Source: UBA5738 sp035362275 (GTDB taxonomy: Bacteria > Patescibacteriota > Minisyncoccia > Minisyncoccales > UBA5738). From it: a DNA stretch of 64,000 nucleotides. The notes beneath the pieces were generated by a model that saw only the letters and a program-made list of their open reading frames with translations, was not told where the DNA came from and ran no database searches. The stretch lies in NCBI GenBank assembly GCA_035362275.1, contig DAOSDI010000001.1, forward strand, positions 1-64,000. The letters run 5' to 3'. This document shows positions 51,684-59,210 of the stretch, piece by piece. Positions within the stretch are counted from its first letter, which is position 1, and each line of letters opens with the position of its first letter. A program made the position numbers and the translations under genes.

Positions 51684-51735
51684 AAAAAAGGTCTATCCCT
51701 TGTTACTGCGAGGGTTAGGCGCCTTAGACCTTTTT
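51684..51735 (+). terminator. Intrinsic terminator after mgtE
   Basis: AAAAAGGTCTA pairs with TAGACCTTTTT; inside, TCCCT can pair with AGGG. A T-run follows. The rest of the gap up to 52012 holds only a possible small reverse-strand ORF. Confidence 0.8.
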
Positions 51736-51811
51736 AATTCTGCGAAATATCATTGCTTTAATCAAAGCGGTTTCTTCCAAAATTTTGGGTTTGTATAAAA
51801 AAATGTGAAAC

Positions 51812-51934
51812 TCAACTATAATGTTGTTTCACCTGCGGGGAATTTCCCCCGCCTTCTTCGCGTTCGCCAAGAGATTTTTTCTCATCTGTCTTGATGGGCA
51901 AAAGTATGCCCGCAATTTCCTCATCTTTATCCAT
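51812..51934 (-). CDS. Possible small ORF, 40 aa
   Basis: The ATG at 51934 gives MDKDEEIAGILLPIKTDEKK then a Gly/Pro-containing tail ending KQHYS. GGTGG lies seven bases upstream as a weak ribosome-binding site. The peptide is highly charged and no homologue is known. It follows the beta-CASP gene on the same strand after 78 bp. A GCGGGG/CCCCGC hairpin lies within it. Confidence 0.35.
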   Translation of the reverse strand: MDKDEEIAGILLPIKTDEKKSLGEREEGGGNSPQVKQHYS

Positions 51935-52012
51935 TTTAAAACCACCGATTAGAAAATAACAGATAATTTTTATAAACGCAATGAGGCGGAATGTTTTTGC
52001 GCGAGGATGGAG

Positions 52013-53416
52013 CTAAATTTCAAAGCTTTGGGAAAATTCGGGAATGTTGACGGTAATATTGGGAAGGGATTGTCGGGTGATTTGCGCAAAGGCTTCGGCT
52101 TGCGGCGTTTCGGCATGGACCAAAAACAAGTTTTTCAATCCCTTAATGCCCGCGGCGTAATTTAACAGATCTTCCCGGTCGGCGTGGGCGCTTAACTCGT
52201 TGAGCGCCGTTATTTTGGCGCGCACGTCGTGCCATCGGTCAAAAATCTTCACGGGGGTTTGCTTCTCCAAAATTTTTCTTCCCAGCGTGTTTTCCGCCTG
52301 AAATCCGGTGATTAAAACGATGTTATCGGTGTTGCCGATGCCGTTTTTCAAATGGTGCAGGATCCGGCCGCCTTCGCACATTCCCGATCCGGCGACAACG
52401 ACAAACGGTCCGGATTTGCCGTTGAGCGATTTTGATTCCGCGGCGGATTGGACATATTTCAAGTTATTGAAATTGAAAGCGGCGTTTCCGTCATCGCCGA
52501 ATTCCCTCCTGAAATCATCGTCAAAAAGATGGGCGTAGCGGGGGAAAATTTTGGTGATTTTATCTCCCAAAGGGGTGTCAATGTATATCGGCAGTTTGGG
52601 AATGGCTTTTTGCTTGATGAGCAAATGCAGGATATAAATCAGTTCCTGGGTTCTTCCCAGGGAAAACGCGGGGACGATGATTTTGCTTTTCTTGCGCGCC
52701 GCGGTTTTGACAATATCTTTCACCTTTCCTAATACTTGCGGCATTGGTTGATGCGTGCGGTTGCCGTAGGTGCATTCCATTATCAAAGTTGGCGCGGTTT
52801 CTTGAATGCTTTCGGGGGCGCGCAATATCGGCAGTTCATCGCGCCCCAGATCGCCGGAAAACACCAAATTTTTAACGTTGTTATTTTCGTTGATTTCCAG
52901 CGATATCGCCGCCGATCCCAAAATATGGCCGGCGTCATGGAATTTGAAGCGGATATTTTCATTTATTTTTGTCCACTCGCCGCCCGAGGAAAAATAATCC
53001 ACGGTTTTGAAACATTCAATCACCCGTTGCACATCCTCTTGGGTGTAAATGGGGGCAATCGGCTCTCTGCCGACAGGATGGGAATTGTAATATTCGCAAT
53101 CGTGCTTTTGAATGTTGGCCGAGTCCAGCAGGATCAACTCGGCGATTTCGGCGGTGGCGGGAGTGCAGTAGATTTTTCCGGCAAAGCCGTTTTTCACCAA
53201 TGTTGGCAACGATCCGCAATGATCCAAATGCGCGTGCGACAAAATTACGGCATTGATGTTTTTTGCCTCAAACGGAAGATGGCGGTTTTGTTGGTTGGCG
53301 TCGGTCCTTTTTCCTTGATAAAAACCGCAGTCAAGCAAAAGACCGAATCCTTGGGTTTCTATCAGATGTTTTGATCCGGTGACGTTTTTTGCCGCGCCCC
53401 CAAAAGTGATTTTCAT
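52013..53416 (-). CDS. Beta-CASP metallo-beta-lactamase RNA/DNA-processing nuclease
   Basis: 467 aa from ATG 53416 (MKITFGGAAKNVTGSKHLIE), which overlaps the M14 stop as ATGA. Metal motif ILSHAHLDHCGSLPTLV, then FHDAGHILGSAAISLEI and FSGDLGRDELPILRAP. The beta-CASP part has ECTYGNRTHQ, IVPAFSLGRTQELIYIL and GMCEGGRILHHL, and the C-terminal RMMBL motif is ELSAHADREDLLNY with FLVHAETPQAEAF. It is a CPSF73-like ribonuclease; no KH domain is present. Confidence 0.93.
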   Translation of the reverse strand: MKITFGGAAKNVTGSKHLIETQGFGLLLDCGFYQGKRTDANQQNRHLPFEAKNINAVILSHAHLDHCGSLPTLVKNGFAGKIYCTPATAEIAELILLDSANIQKHDCEYYNSHPVGREPIAPIYTQEDVQRVIECFKTVDYFSSGGEWTKINENIRFKFHDAGHILGSAAISLEINENNNVKNLVFSGDLGRDELPILRAPESIQETAPTLIMECTYGNRTHQPMPQVLGKVKDIVKTAARKKSKIIVPAFSLGRTQELIYILHLLIKQKAIPKLPIYIDTPLGDKITKIFPRYAHLFDDDFRREFGDDGNAAFNFNNLKYVQSAAESKSLNGKSGPFVVVAGSGMCEGGRILHHLKNGIGNTDNIVLITGFQAENTLGRKILEKQTPVKIFDRWHDVRAKITALNELSAHADREDLLNYAAGIKGLKNLFLVHAETPQAEAFAQITRQSLPNITVNIPEFSQSFEI

Positions 53417-54333
53417 TTGAAGTATTGGAATAAAGCGTTGATGCCGGCCAGATTTTTTTGCCATTCAATGCTTTGGTGCGTGGCCAGTTCCACGGTGATG
53501 GCGGAAATGTGGATTGATGCCAGCCAGTCGGTGGCATCTCCCGAAACTTGATATTGGTCAAAAGTGTCTTTGGCCGGATATCCGGACGCCTTGGCGTAGG
53601 CGTTGAGAATCGCGCGGGTTTCATCGGACATATCCGCGTTGCACATTGAGCCGTAGACCGCGTTGGATTGGCTGTGCCAAAAAACGACCGCCGCCGGCTT
53701 GTTTTTCAAAACATAATCGCGCAACGCCGCGCTTTCCGGTTCCGAAAATGCCGCACTGCCGGCGTTCACCTCTTTTTGCCGCCAGATGCCTTTGGGTTGC
53801 CAATTGCAATCAAAGTTGCGGTTCAGGTCCACATTGTTGGCGTTGAAGCGTCCCGTCTCGTTGGTGCCGGCGGGAATGTCGGCGGCGGCAAACCGTCCCT
53901 CTTTGCCGGCAATCTTGGCCAACCCGTCGGGATTGAGCGCGGGAATCACCGCCACCGACAAATTTTTTGGAACAATTTCGGGATTTGTCTCCAGATAATC
54001 AATAAATTCCCAAGCCAAAAGCGCGCTGTTCCATTCATAGCCGCCGTGGATGGCGCCCGCAAAGACCAGCAATTTGCCGCCGTTGCCGAAACGATAGATT
54101 TCAATCGGGCGGTTTTGTGCCGAATAGCCGATAATTTCATATTCGGGGGCGGAGGTATCTTTGAGCTCCTTTGGCGGCAACGGTTCTTCGCCTTCAATTT
54201 CTTTCTTTATGGCGGGTGTTACCGATTCTGTTTTGATTCGGGTATTTTCAAACAATACCCATAAAATCGCGGCCAGCAAAATCGCGCAAATTCCGGCGGC
54301 GGCAGTCAATTGGCGGTTGGAAAAAGGTTTCAT
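53413..54333 (-). CDS. Membrane-anchored M14 zinc carboxypeptidase-like protein
   Basis: 306 aa. N-terminal membrane helix (GICAILLAAILWVLF), then an M14/DUF2817-like domain. Predicted catalytic residues: His96 and Glu100 in GAIHGGYEWN, His220 in VFWHSQS, and Glu282 in ITVELATHQ; GRFNANNVDLNRNFDCNW is the substrate-binding region. It would remove C-terminal residues from peptides outside the membrane. ATGA overlaps join it to both its upstream paralogue and the downstream nuclease. Confidence 0.88.
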   Translation of the reverse strand: MKPFSNRQLTAAAGICAILLAAILWVLFENTRIKTESVTPAIKKEIEGEEPLPPKELKDTSAPEYEIIGYSAQNRPIEIYRFGNGGKLLVFAGAIHGGYEWNSALLAWEFIDYLETNPEIVPKNLSVAVIPALNPDGLAKIAGKEGRFAAADIPAGTNETGRFNANNVDLNRNFDCNWQPKGIWRQKEVNAGSAAFSEPESAALRDYVLKNKPAAVVFWHSQSNAVYGSMCNADMSDETRAILNAYAKASGYPAKDTFDQYQVSGDATDWLASIHISAITVELATHQSIEWQKNLAGINALFQYFK

Positions 54334-55292
54334 TTGCCGTAATGATCAAGAATCGCCTTAATACCCGCCCAATTTTTATCCCATTCCTCGTCTTCGGATG
54401 TATTCAAAATTACGCTGATTGCCGGAACATTATTTTTGGCAAACCAATCCGTCATATCGCCGGAAATTTGGTAGGATTCAAAATTCTTATAAGCCGGATA
54501 ACCCGAGGCTTTGGCATAAAGATCGGTGATCGTTTGCGTTTCCGGAAGAATGCCATTGTTACAGCTTGACGAATATACTCCGCCGCCGGAACTATACCAA
54601 GCAACTACCGCGGCGATTGAATGGCTTTGCGCGTAATCGCGGACAGCTCTGCTTTCCGGTTCCGAAAATGCCGCACTGCCGGCACTCACGGGTTTGTTTT
54701 GCCAAACGGCTTTGGGTTGCCAATTGCAATCAAAGTTGCGGTTCAGGTCCACATTGTTGGCGTTGAAGCGTCCTTCGGTTCTTATGTTCAGTTTTTCAGA
54801 ATCGTCCAAGCTGTTGAACCGGCTTGCGTTATTCATAAAAACATAAGATCCGTCCGGATTCAAATTTTGGATTATCGTCACTTTAATGTTGGCGGGAATC
54901 AAGCTTGAATCCGAGAATAAATTATTTGCCAACTTTTCGGCCAAAAGCACCGTGTTAAATGAATACCCCCCATGAATGCCCCCAATGAAAAGAATTTCTT
55001 TGGAGCCGTTGCCGTAGTGATTGGCGATTATTTCGGTTCCGCCCGCCGATTTGCCGATTAGGGTTTCTGGAGAATTATGCGCTTCGTTTTGCGGCACTTC
55101 TTGGTCTTGGTTTTCTGCGACAACATCTTCGGCCGGCAAATCGTTTTCAACGTCTGGCGGCGTTTGGGTTTGCGATTCTTCGGCCGGCATCGGATTTTGA
55201 GTTTCTTCGGGCGTTGATGCGAAACGATAGGCCAAGAAAACGAGCGCGGCAACGCAAACAACGGCAATAACGATAGAAACGATATTTTTCAT
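54330..55292 (-). CDS. M14-like paralogue with lost catalytic residues (pseudopeptidase)
   Basis: 320 aa from ATG 55292 (MKNIVSIVIAVVCVAALVFL); a GTG at 55325 is an alternative. It aligns along its length with the downstream M14 protein but the expected residues differ: GGIHGGYSFN has Ser111 for Glu, AWYSSGG has Tyr233 for His, and SVILNTSED has Ile295 for Glu. GRFNANNVDLNRNFDCNW is kept. It probably binds a peptide or wall ligand without hydrolysing it. A long Glu/Pro/Gln linker (residues 27-75) separates anchor and domain. Confidence 0.85.
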   Translation of the reverse strand: MKNIVSIVIAVVCVAALVFLAYRFASTPEETQNPMPAEESQTQTPPDVENDLPAEDVVAENQDQEVPQNEAHNSPETLIGKSAGGTEIIANHYGNGSKEILFIGGIHGGYSFNTVLLAEKLANNLFSDSSLIPANIKVTIIQNLNPDGSYVFMNNASRFNSLDDSEKLNIRTEGRFNANNVDLNRNFDCNWQPKAVWQNKPVSAGSAAFSEPESRAVRDYAQSHSIAAVVAWYSSGGGVYSSSCNNGILPETQTITDLYAKASGYPAYKNFESYQISGDMTDWFAKNNVPAISVILNTSEDEEWDKNWAGIKAILDHYGK

Positions 55293-55452
55293 ATTTTTGA
55301 TTTGATTATTTTTTTTATCGCTCACATAAGTATATCACAAAATCCAAAAAACCGGATTTTTACCGCAGTGCCGGGCAAAATCGCCATAATATGATGTAAT
55401 TTTGGATTAAAATGTGGTAAAATTTCACAAAGCGAAATCAAAAAATAAAATT

Positions 55453-55689
55453 ATGGATAATCTGGGATATTTCTTTCTCTTCGTTTTGCTTGCGATAATT
55501 CTCACCTATTTTTTCCCCGCCATTGTGGCGGTTGCCCGCAAAAAAAGAAACTGGGGAGCAATTTTTGCCTTGAATCTGCTGGCGGGATGGACTTTTGTCG
55601 GGTGGATCGCGGCGCTGGTGTGGGCGCTCACTCACGATCACGGGGAAAACGGCAACAAACCAATGCCGCCCGCCGCCATTGACGGCTGA
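55453..55689 (+). CDS. Superinfection-immunity-like membrane protein
   Basis: 78 aa from ATG 55453 (MDNLGYFFLFVLLAIILTYF). Two membrane helices; the pattern YFFPAIVAVARKKRNWGAIFALNLLAGWTFVGWIAALVWAL, read here as its conserved core, is that of the T4 Imm-like superinfection immunity family (PF14373). Phage Imm blocks DNA entry; cellular members have unproven roles. A consensus-like AATGTGGTAAAAT lies upstream. The gene stands alone. Confidence 0.8.
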   Translation: MDNLGYFFLFVLLAIILTYFFPAIVAVARKKRNWGAIFALNLLAGWTFVGWIAALVWALTHDHGENGNKPMPPAAIDG

Positions 55690-55741
55690 TTTGGCGTGAT
55701 GCCCGACATTGCCGGCAAATATCAAACAAAAAACCCTGAGA

Positions 55742-55816
55742 GTAGCGGTATCAAATACCGCTACGATATCAGAAAAAAACAAAACGTCCCGACAGTTTCG
55801 GGACGTTTTATTTTTT
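55742..55816. terminator. Hairpin pair and bidirectional terminator
   Basis: GTAGCGGTAT-CAA-ATACCGCTAC (55742-55764) is a perfect hairpin. It is followed by AAAACGTCCCGA/TCGGGACGTTTT (55781-55810) with T-runs on both strands. It terminates the immunity-like gene and the convergent csp gene. Confidence 0.8.
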
Positions 55817-55819
55817 GGA

Positions 55820-56017
55820 CTAGGCGCGCGCCACATTGACCGCCGCCGGTCCCTTTTCACCGTCAACAACTTCAAATGTCACCGCATCGCCGACTTTGAG
55901 ATCGGCATATTCCACGCCTCGCAATTCTTTGGAATGGAAAAACAAGTCTTTGGCTTCCCCTTCGCGGGAAATGAATCCAAATCCTCTTTCCGTGAGAGTT
56001 TTGATTGTTCCGTTCAT
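55820..56017 (-). CDS. csp: Cold shock protein
   Basis: 65 aa from ATG 56017 (MNGTIKTLTERGFGFISREG). RNP1 is RGFGFIS and RNP2 is DLFFHSKEL; a complete five-strand OB-fold (VGDAVTFEVVDGEKGPAAVNV). It binds single-stranded RNA or DNA as a chaperone. The start overlaps the previous stop (ATGA). A probable promoter, TTGGAG-N17-TATAGT, lies within the upstream gene on the reverse strand. Confidence 0.95.
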   Translation of the reverse strand: MNGTIKTLTERGFGFISREGEAKDLFFHSKELRGVEYADLKVGDAVTFEVVDGEKGPAAVNVARA

Positions 56018-56253
56018 TTTTTTGTTGAATTTACGCACAACGGGAAACCGACCATTTTCCGTTTTCTAACTGTCTTAACACTATACACCATAACCCCTTT
56101 TTCTCCAAATTTCAGTCCCCGCCGGGCGTCGGAACACGCAACCCCAACGCCAAGATTTAATTCTTTGGCCGCCAAAACCGCCAATTCGTGCAGTTTCTTG
56201 CAATTGGCGCACCCCGATCCGATAACCTCAATTGATGTGATCTTGTCCTCCAT
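56014..56253 (-). CDS. Thioredoxin-like small redox protein, C-terminal half diverged
   Basis: 79 aa. The first half matches the redox-active disulphide protein family: ITSIEVIGSGCANCKKLHELAVLAAKELNLGV, with the CxxC. After LKFGEKGVMV the expected cis-Pro strand (TPALVVDG-like) is replaced by YSVKTVRKRKMVGFP, and the frame then runs into csp. The csp promoter lies in this diverged part. It is either a decayed gene recycled as promoter or a short coupled ORF. Confidence 0.6.
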   Translation of the reverse strand: MEDKITSIEVIGSGCANCKKLHELAVLAAKELNLGVGVACSDARRGLKFGEKGVMVYSVKTVRKRKMVGFPLCVNSTKK

Positions 56254-56270
56254 TTTTTTTGATTATTGGC

Positions 56271-56298
56271 AATTAACAATTAACAATTAACAATTAAC
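56271..56298. repeat. Tandem repeat, 4 x AATTAAC
   Basis: Four perfect copies of the heptamer AATTAAC, directly beside the inverted repeat at 56300-56331. Confidence 0.8.
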
Positions 56299-56299
56299 A

Positions 56300-56331
56300 A
56301 CATTCCGACATTCTTGAGAATGTTGGAATGT
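56300..56331. repeat. Inverted repeat between arsR and the redox gene
   Basis: Arms of 15 bp, ACATTCCGACATTCT and AGAATGTTGGAATGT, match at 14 positions around TG. It could be a terminator for arsR (T-rich on neither side in full) or a protein-binding site. Confidence 0.55.
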
Positions 56332-56376
56332 TTATTCACATGCCAGAATGCCCCGGGGGCTTTGGCCCGGCGCGGT

Positions 56377-56679
56377 TTATTTGATTATTTTAAAAATATT
56401 TTCCGTTATCCTTTCTCCTTTTTCCGTCAGCGAATAATGAATCCAAGCTCCGTCTTTCCGTCCCTCGATCAATTCTGCTTTCTTCAATTTGTTCAAGTGG
56501 TGCGACACCAGATTTTGCGGCAAGCCAAGATGCTTGATGATCCGGCAGGCGCAATGTTCGCCGCCTTGCAAAATGCAAAGTATTTTAAGCCGGTTTTCTT
56601 GGGCCAATAACTTCAAAACCGCCGCGGCCGGCGCGAATTCTTCCTTGCGGCGGTTATTTTTGCAACATTCCGGTTTCAT
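56377..56679 (-). CDS. ArsR/SmtB-family metalloregulator
   Basis: 100 aa winged helix: PAAAVLKLLAQENRLKILCILQGG, then the helix-turn-helix LGLPQNLVSHHLNKLKKAELI and GAWIHYSLT wing. EHCACRI corresponds to the ELCVCDL metal motif of ArsR, and MKPECC at the N terminus may add thiol ligands. It would release DNA on binding As(III) or a soft metal. The usual partners are a permease and the redox protein; only the latter remains, diverged. Confidence 0.88.
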   Translation of the reverse strand: MKPECCKNNRRKEEFAPAAAVLKLLAQENRLKILCILQGGEHCACRIIKHLGLPQNLVSHHLNKLKKAELIEGRKDGAWIHYSLTEKGERITENIFKIIK

Positions 56680-56985
56680 ATATCAATCTACATTGATATT
56701 TTATCCCGTTTAAAATGTTTGTCAAATTAAAAAAACGAAGCCCGCCGGCTTCCCGAAAAATAATAAAAATTGCCACCTTCCCCCATTTCGCGCGGCAAAC
56801 AACCCCCAACTCCCTCCCGCCTTTAACGAACCGCCAAATTTTCTTCGATTTTAGCACAACCATTCCTCGCGGAACCTTCAAAAACCAGAATTGACACCAT
56901 TTTTATTTATTATCTCCAATTGTCAAAAAATAAAAACCGCATTTTAATGCGGAATTGAATCTAAAAAAGGGAAAGGATATAACGC
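56680..56985. other. Intergenic stretch at the island boundary, with a terminator
   Basis: 306 bp without a supported gene. A reverse-strand terminator lies at 56926-56952 (CCGCAT-TTTA-ATGCGG, then T-rich) and serves the small gene upstream at 56986. The sequence turns AT-rich from here on, marking the left edge of the accessory island. Confidence 0.55.
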
Positions 56986-57183
56986 TCATAAATTATTTTG
57001 TATTCGATTTGGGATGCTATGCTTCGCGTTATATCCCGTTATGAGTGTTTTTAATTCTTCTTCGCCGATATCTCTTTCGAGTTCGGCAACCACAAGAAGA
57101 GCGGTTTGCAGGTCTCCAATAAAGACCGCTGATCTCATTAACGTTTCGTATAATGACCGCTTTGCTGGCGTAATAGTCCTCAT
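56986..57183 (-). CDS. Small helical protein, 65 aa
   Basis: MRTITPAKRSLYETLMRSAV onward is predicted all-helical (LQTALLVVAELERDIGEEELKTLI). A near-consensus promoter and a terminator frame it exactly, and GGTGG stands upstream of the ATG, so expression is likely. No homologue recognised; an antitoxin-like or regulatory role would fit its size and setting. Confidence 0.55.
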   Translation of the reverse strand: MRTITPAKRSLYETLMRSAVFIGDLQTALLVVAELERDIGEEELKTLITGYNAKHSIPNRIQNNL

Positions 57184-57198
57184 ATAACCACCATAGTT

Positions 57199-57227
57199 CT
57201 ATTAAGCCATAAACGATATTTTGTCAA
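57199..57227 (-). promoter_or_regulatory. Promoter for the 65-aa gene
   Basis: On the reverse strand TTGACA, 17 bp, TAATAG. The start near 57192 leaves a leader of about 9 bases. The -35 box overlaps the stop codon of the upstream nuclease-like gene. Confidence 0.65.
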
Positions 57228-57505
57228 CAAAGAGAATAGATACAACCAAAAACCGCCAAAGACGATTTAAGTGCATTTAACTTTTCGATTGAATTAATAC
57301 GAATCGTGCAATCGTCAACTTCCACGCCTACGGAATAGCTGCCCTTTTGAGCCCATACATCTATCCGCGATTTTCGTCCGGGCCAAACTTGTTTTTCTGT
57401 CCGCGAATCATAGCCGAATCGTAAAAAGTAATCTTTAATAAGCCATTGTATCTGCGAATGGTGCGGCGTATGGATTTTTAACAGATCGGAAACTAAATAA
57501 TTCAC
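57224..57505 (-). CDS. Nuclease-like protein (PD-(D/E)XK-related), 93 aa
   Basis: GTG start at 57505. The order HHSQIQWLIKDYFLRFGYD, KSRIDVWAQKGSYSVGVEVDD, RINSIEKLNALKSSLAVFG resembles the core of small PD-(D/E)XK or CoiA-like nucleases: D in RIDVWA and E in GVEVD. The usual Lys of ExK is replaced by Asp, so activity is uncertain. It is the last gene of the four-gene reverse operon, 20 bp after the membrane protein. Confidence 0.5.
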   Translation of the reverse strand: MNYLVSDLLKIHTPHHSQIQWLIKDYFLRFGYDSRTEKQVWPGRKSRIDVWAQKGSYSVGVEVDDCTIRINSIEKLNALKSSLAVFGCIYSLC

Positions 57506-57525
57506 ATCACAAAAAATCTAGGAAT

Positions 57526-58278
57526 TTATTTTTTCTCCGTTCTCCTCTTAAATTCTTTCTTAATATCAGAATTATTGATAGGTTTCCTGAAGAAAAAACA
57601 CTTAGCTTTGTTTTCTGCTGGAACAACGTAGTCAATTAAGCTTTTACCATCAGGCGTTCCGCAATGCACTTGATGCACAAATTCTTTGCCGTATTTTTCT
57701 GAGTTGTTAAATTCGCAATAATATAAAATTTCATCTGTTTTTAATTGGAACCTGTGCGAATCCCCATGGCCAAAAAAATAAACCTCTTTTATGCTTTTAT
57801 CTGCCATAATTTTTTCGATATCTTTGAAGCTTGCATTTGTATAGAAAGAAAAATCCTGTTTTCTGGATTTTATACAACGAACTAATGCCTCTAATTCATC
57901 TTTCAAAAAATTAGTTCTAAGCCATCCTTCAAGCTTAAACCAATCTGTTTGCCCTAAGATTACAACAGTATGGGCGGGTATATTTTGCTTGAATTTTTTT
58001 AAATATTGTGTCGATAGGTAGTTATTTATCGGATATATAATTACCAATATTGGCGAAAAAAAGAACTGGATAAAGTCATAGCCAAAGTAAACTAATCCAT
58101 AAATAATCACGAAAAAGAGATGAACAAAAATAACCGAAACGATTGCTTTCGTACTAAAGCCCTTAAGCAGTGGAGATATTAAAGCGATAATATATGCAAA
58201 AAATAAAAAAATCCTAGAATCTGTCCTTAATAATATCTGTGCTAATATTCCTTTTGGTTTACCGTTAATCATTTGCAT
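57526..58278 (-). CDS. Membrane protein with caspase/CHAT-like His-Cys domain
   Basis: 250 aa. Two to three N-terminal membrane helices (residues 20-88) anchor a C-terminal cytoplasmic domain. That domain has VVILGQTDWFKLEGWL, helices, EKIMADKSIKEVYFFGHGDSHRF with His171, then KEFVHQVHCGTPDGKSLIDYVV with Cys206. The strand-GHG...strand-C pattern is that of the caspase/CHAT protease clan. It lies five bases after the trypsin-like gene. I infer a membrane-tethered protease or pseudo-protease; no family name is certain. Confidence 0.55.
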   Translation of the reverse strand: MQMINGKPKGILAQILLRTDSRIFLFFAYIIALISPLLKGFSTKAIVSVIFVHLFFVIIYGLVYFGYDFIQFFFSPILVIIYPINNYLSTQYLKKFKQNIPAHTVVILGQTDWFKLEGWLRTNFLKDELEALVRCIKSRKQDFSFYTNASFKDIEKIMADKSIKEVYFFGHGDSHRFQLKTDEILYYCEFNNSEKYGKEFVHQVHCGTPDGKSLIDYVVPAENKAKCFFFRKPINNSDIKKEFKRRTEKK

Positions 58279-58283
58279 AATAT

Positions 58284-59174
58284 TTAAACTTCATAGAATT
58301 TAACATTCTTTTCTTTCAGGAAATTTTTTATTATATCAACGTGAACGCAATTTCCTAGATGTAGAAACGGATGGTTAGATACTTTTTTAATTCTACCACC
58401 ATCTCTAATTTCTTTTTCTTTTATGTCGAATCCTAGATGAAGATGGTGAGTCGATGATTGCATACCGTAAACAATTCCATTCTGATCAAATAATGGGCCA
58501 CCGCTTTGACCCCTTAGTCCGGGAGTACTCATTTCAATGCCGTTTGGGGCTCCGGTTGTGCCCATGACTTTTCTTGTTATCATTCCTTCAATTGGAAAAC
58601 GAGGAGTAATTTTTTGGCCTTGCTCTATCCATTCAATATCGTCTTTTTCTGCGTTGTATTCAAAATTAGAAAATTCTGGAAACGGAAAACCTAAGCGGCA
58701 TAGAAACTTACCCTGCCTAATCAAAGAAGCATCCTTAAGAAAAGTTGCATAACCATTGTATAGAAGTTTTTGAAATCCATTGAATTCGATAATCGCAATA
58801 TCTTCGGTAGGGTGCATAATCATCTTAAAACCGCTTATGTTGTCAACACAATTCATAAAATGATTCTTAATTTGTATGGTAGTTATAGGCTCGTATTTAT
58901 ATTTTTGCTCCAATTCTCTTAATTTTCTTCTGTATTTGCCTGCTTTTCCAGTTAAAGCATCTCTTTCTTTTTTAAAGCTTTGGAAATTATTATTTATTTG
59001 GTCGGATTGTGCAATCAAAATTGCAACATGCTTGCATGTAATTGCTTGGCCAAGTTCATTAACAAAAAAGAAGGTTGCCGCGCCAGGTATAACAATGTCG
59101 CTTCCATATTCCCGAGTAATAGTGTGTATCCCTCGGGTATAACCTGCTACTTTTTCAATTGCATCTGAGAACAT
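58284..59174 (-). CDS. Trypsin-like serine protease with coiled-coil insertion
   Basis: 296 aa, no signal peptide. Chymotrypsin-fold triad: His49 in AITCKHVAIL, Asp125 in HPTEDIAIIEF, Ser224 in GLRGQSGGPLFDQNGIVYGM. Between His and Asp lies a charged helical insertion (residues 58-92), probably a coiled coil, which may sense or dimerise. The absence of a signal suggests a cytoplasmic protease, as in defence-associated trypsins. Position 2 in the operon, 36 bp after the DUF4145 gene. Confidence 0.88.
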   Translation of the reverse strand: MFSDAIEKVAGYTRGIHTITREYGSDIVIPGAATFFFVNELGQAITCKHVAILIAQSDQINNNFQSFKKERDALTGKAGKYRRKLRELEQKYKYEPITTIQIKNHFMNCVDNISGFKMIMHPTEDIAIIEFNGFQKLLYNGYATFLKDASLIRQGKFLCRLGFPFPEFSNFEYNAEKDDIEWIEQGQKITPRFPIEGMITRKVMGTTGAPNGIEMSTPGLRGQSGGPLFDQNGIVYGMQSSTHHLHLGFDIKEKEIRDGGRIKKVSNHPFLHLGNCVHVDIIKNFLKEKNVKFYEV

Positions 59175-59210
59175 TATTTTGTAATTTATTTAATTTATTT
59201 GCCTTGTTTT

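Noticed and set aside
56271..56331. Heptamer repeat and inverted repeat considered as a replication origin with iterons
   Set aside because: No DnaA boxes, no replication gene nearby and only four short repeats.
56654..56881. Reverse ORF of 75 aa overlapping the arsR start
   Set aside because: It overlaps a clear ArsR gene in another frame, has no ribosome-binding site and its composition shows no protein-like pattern.
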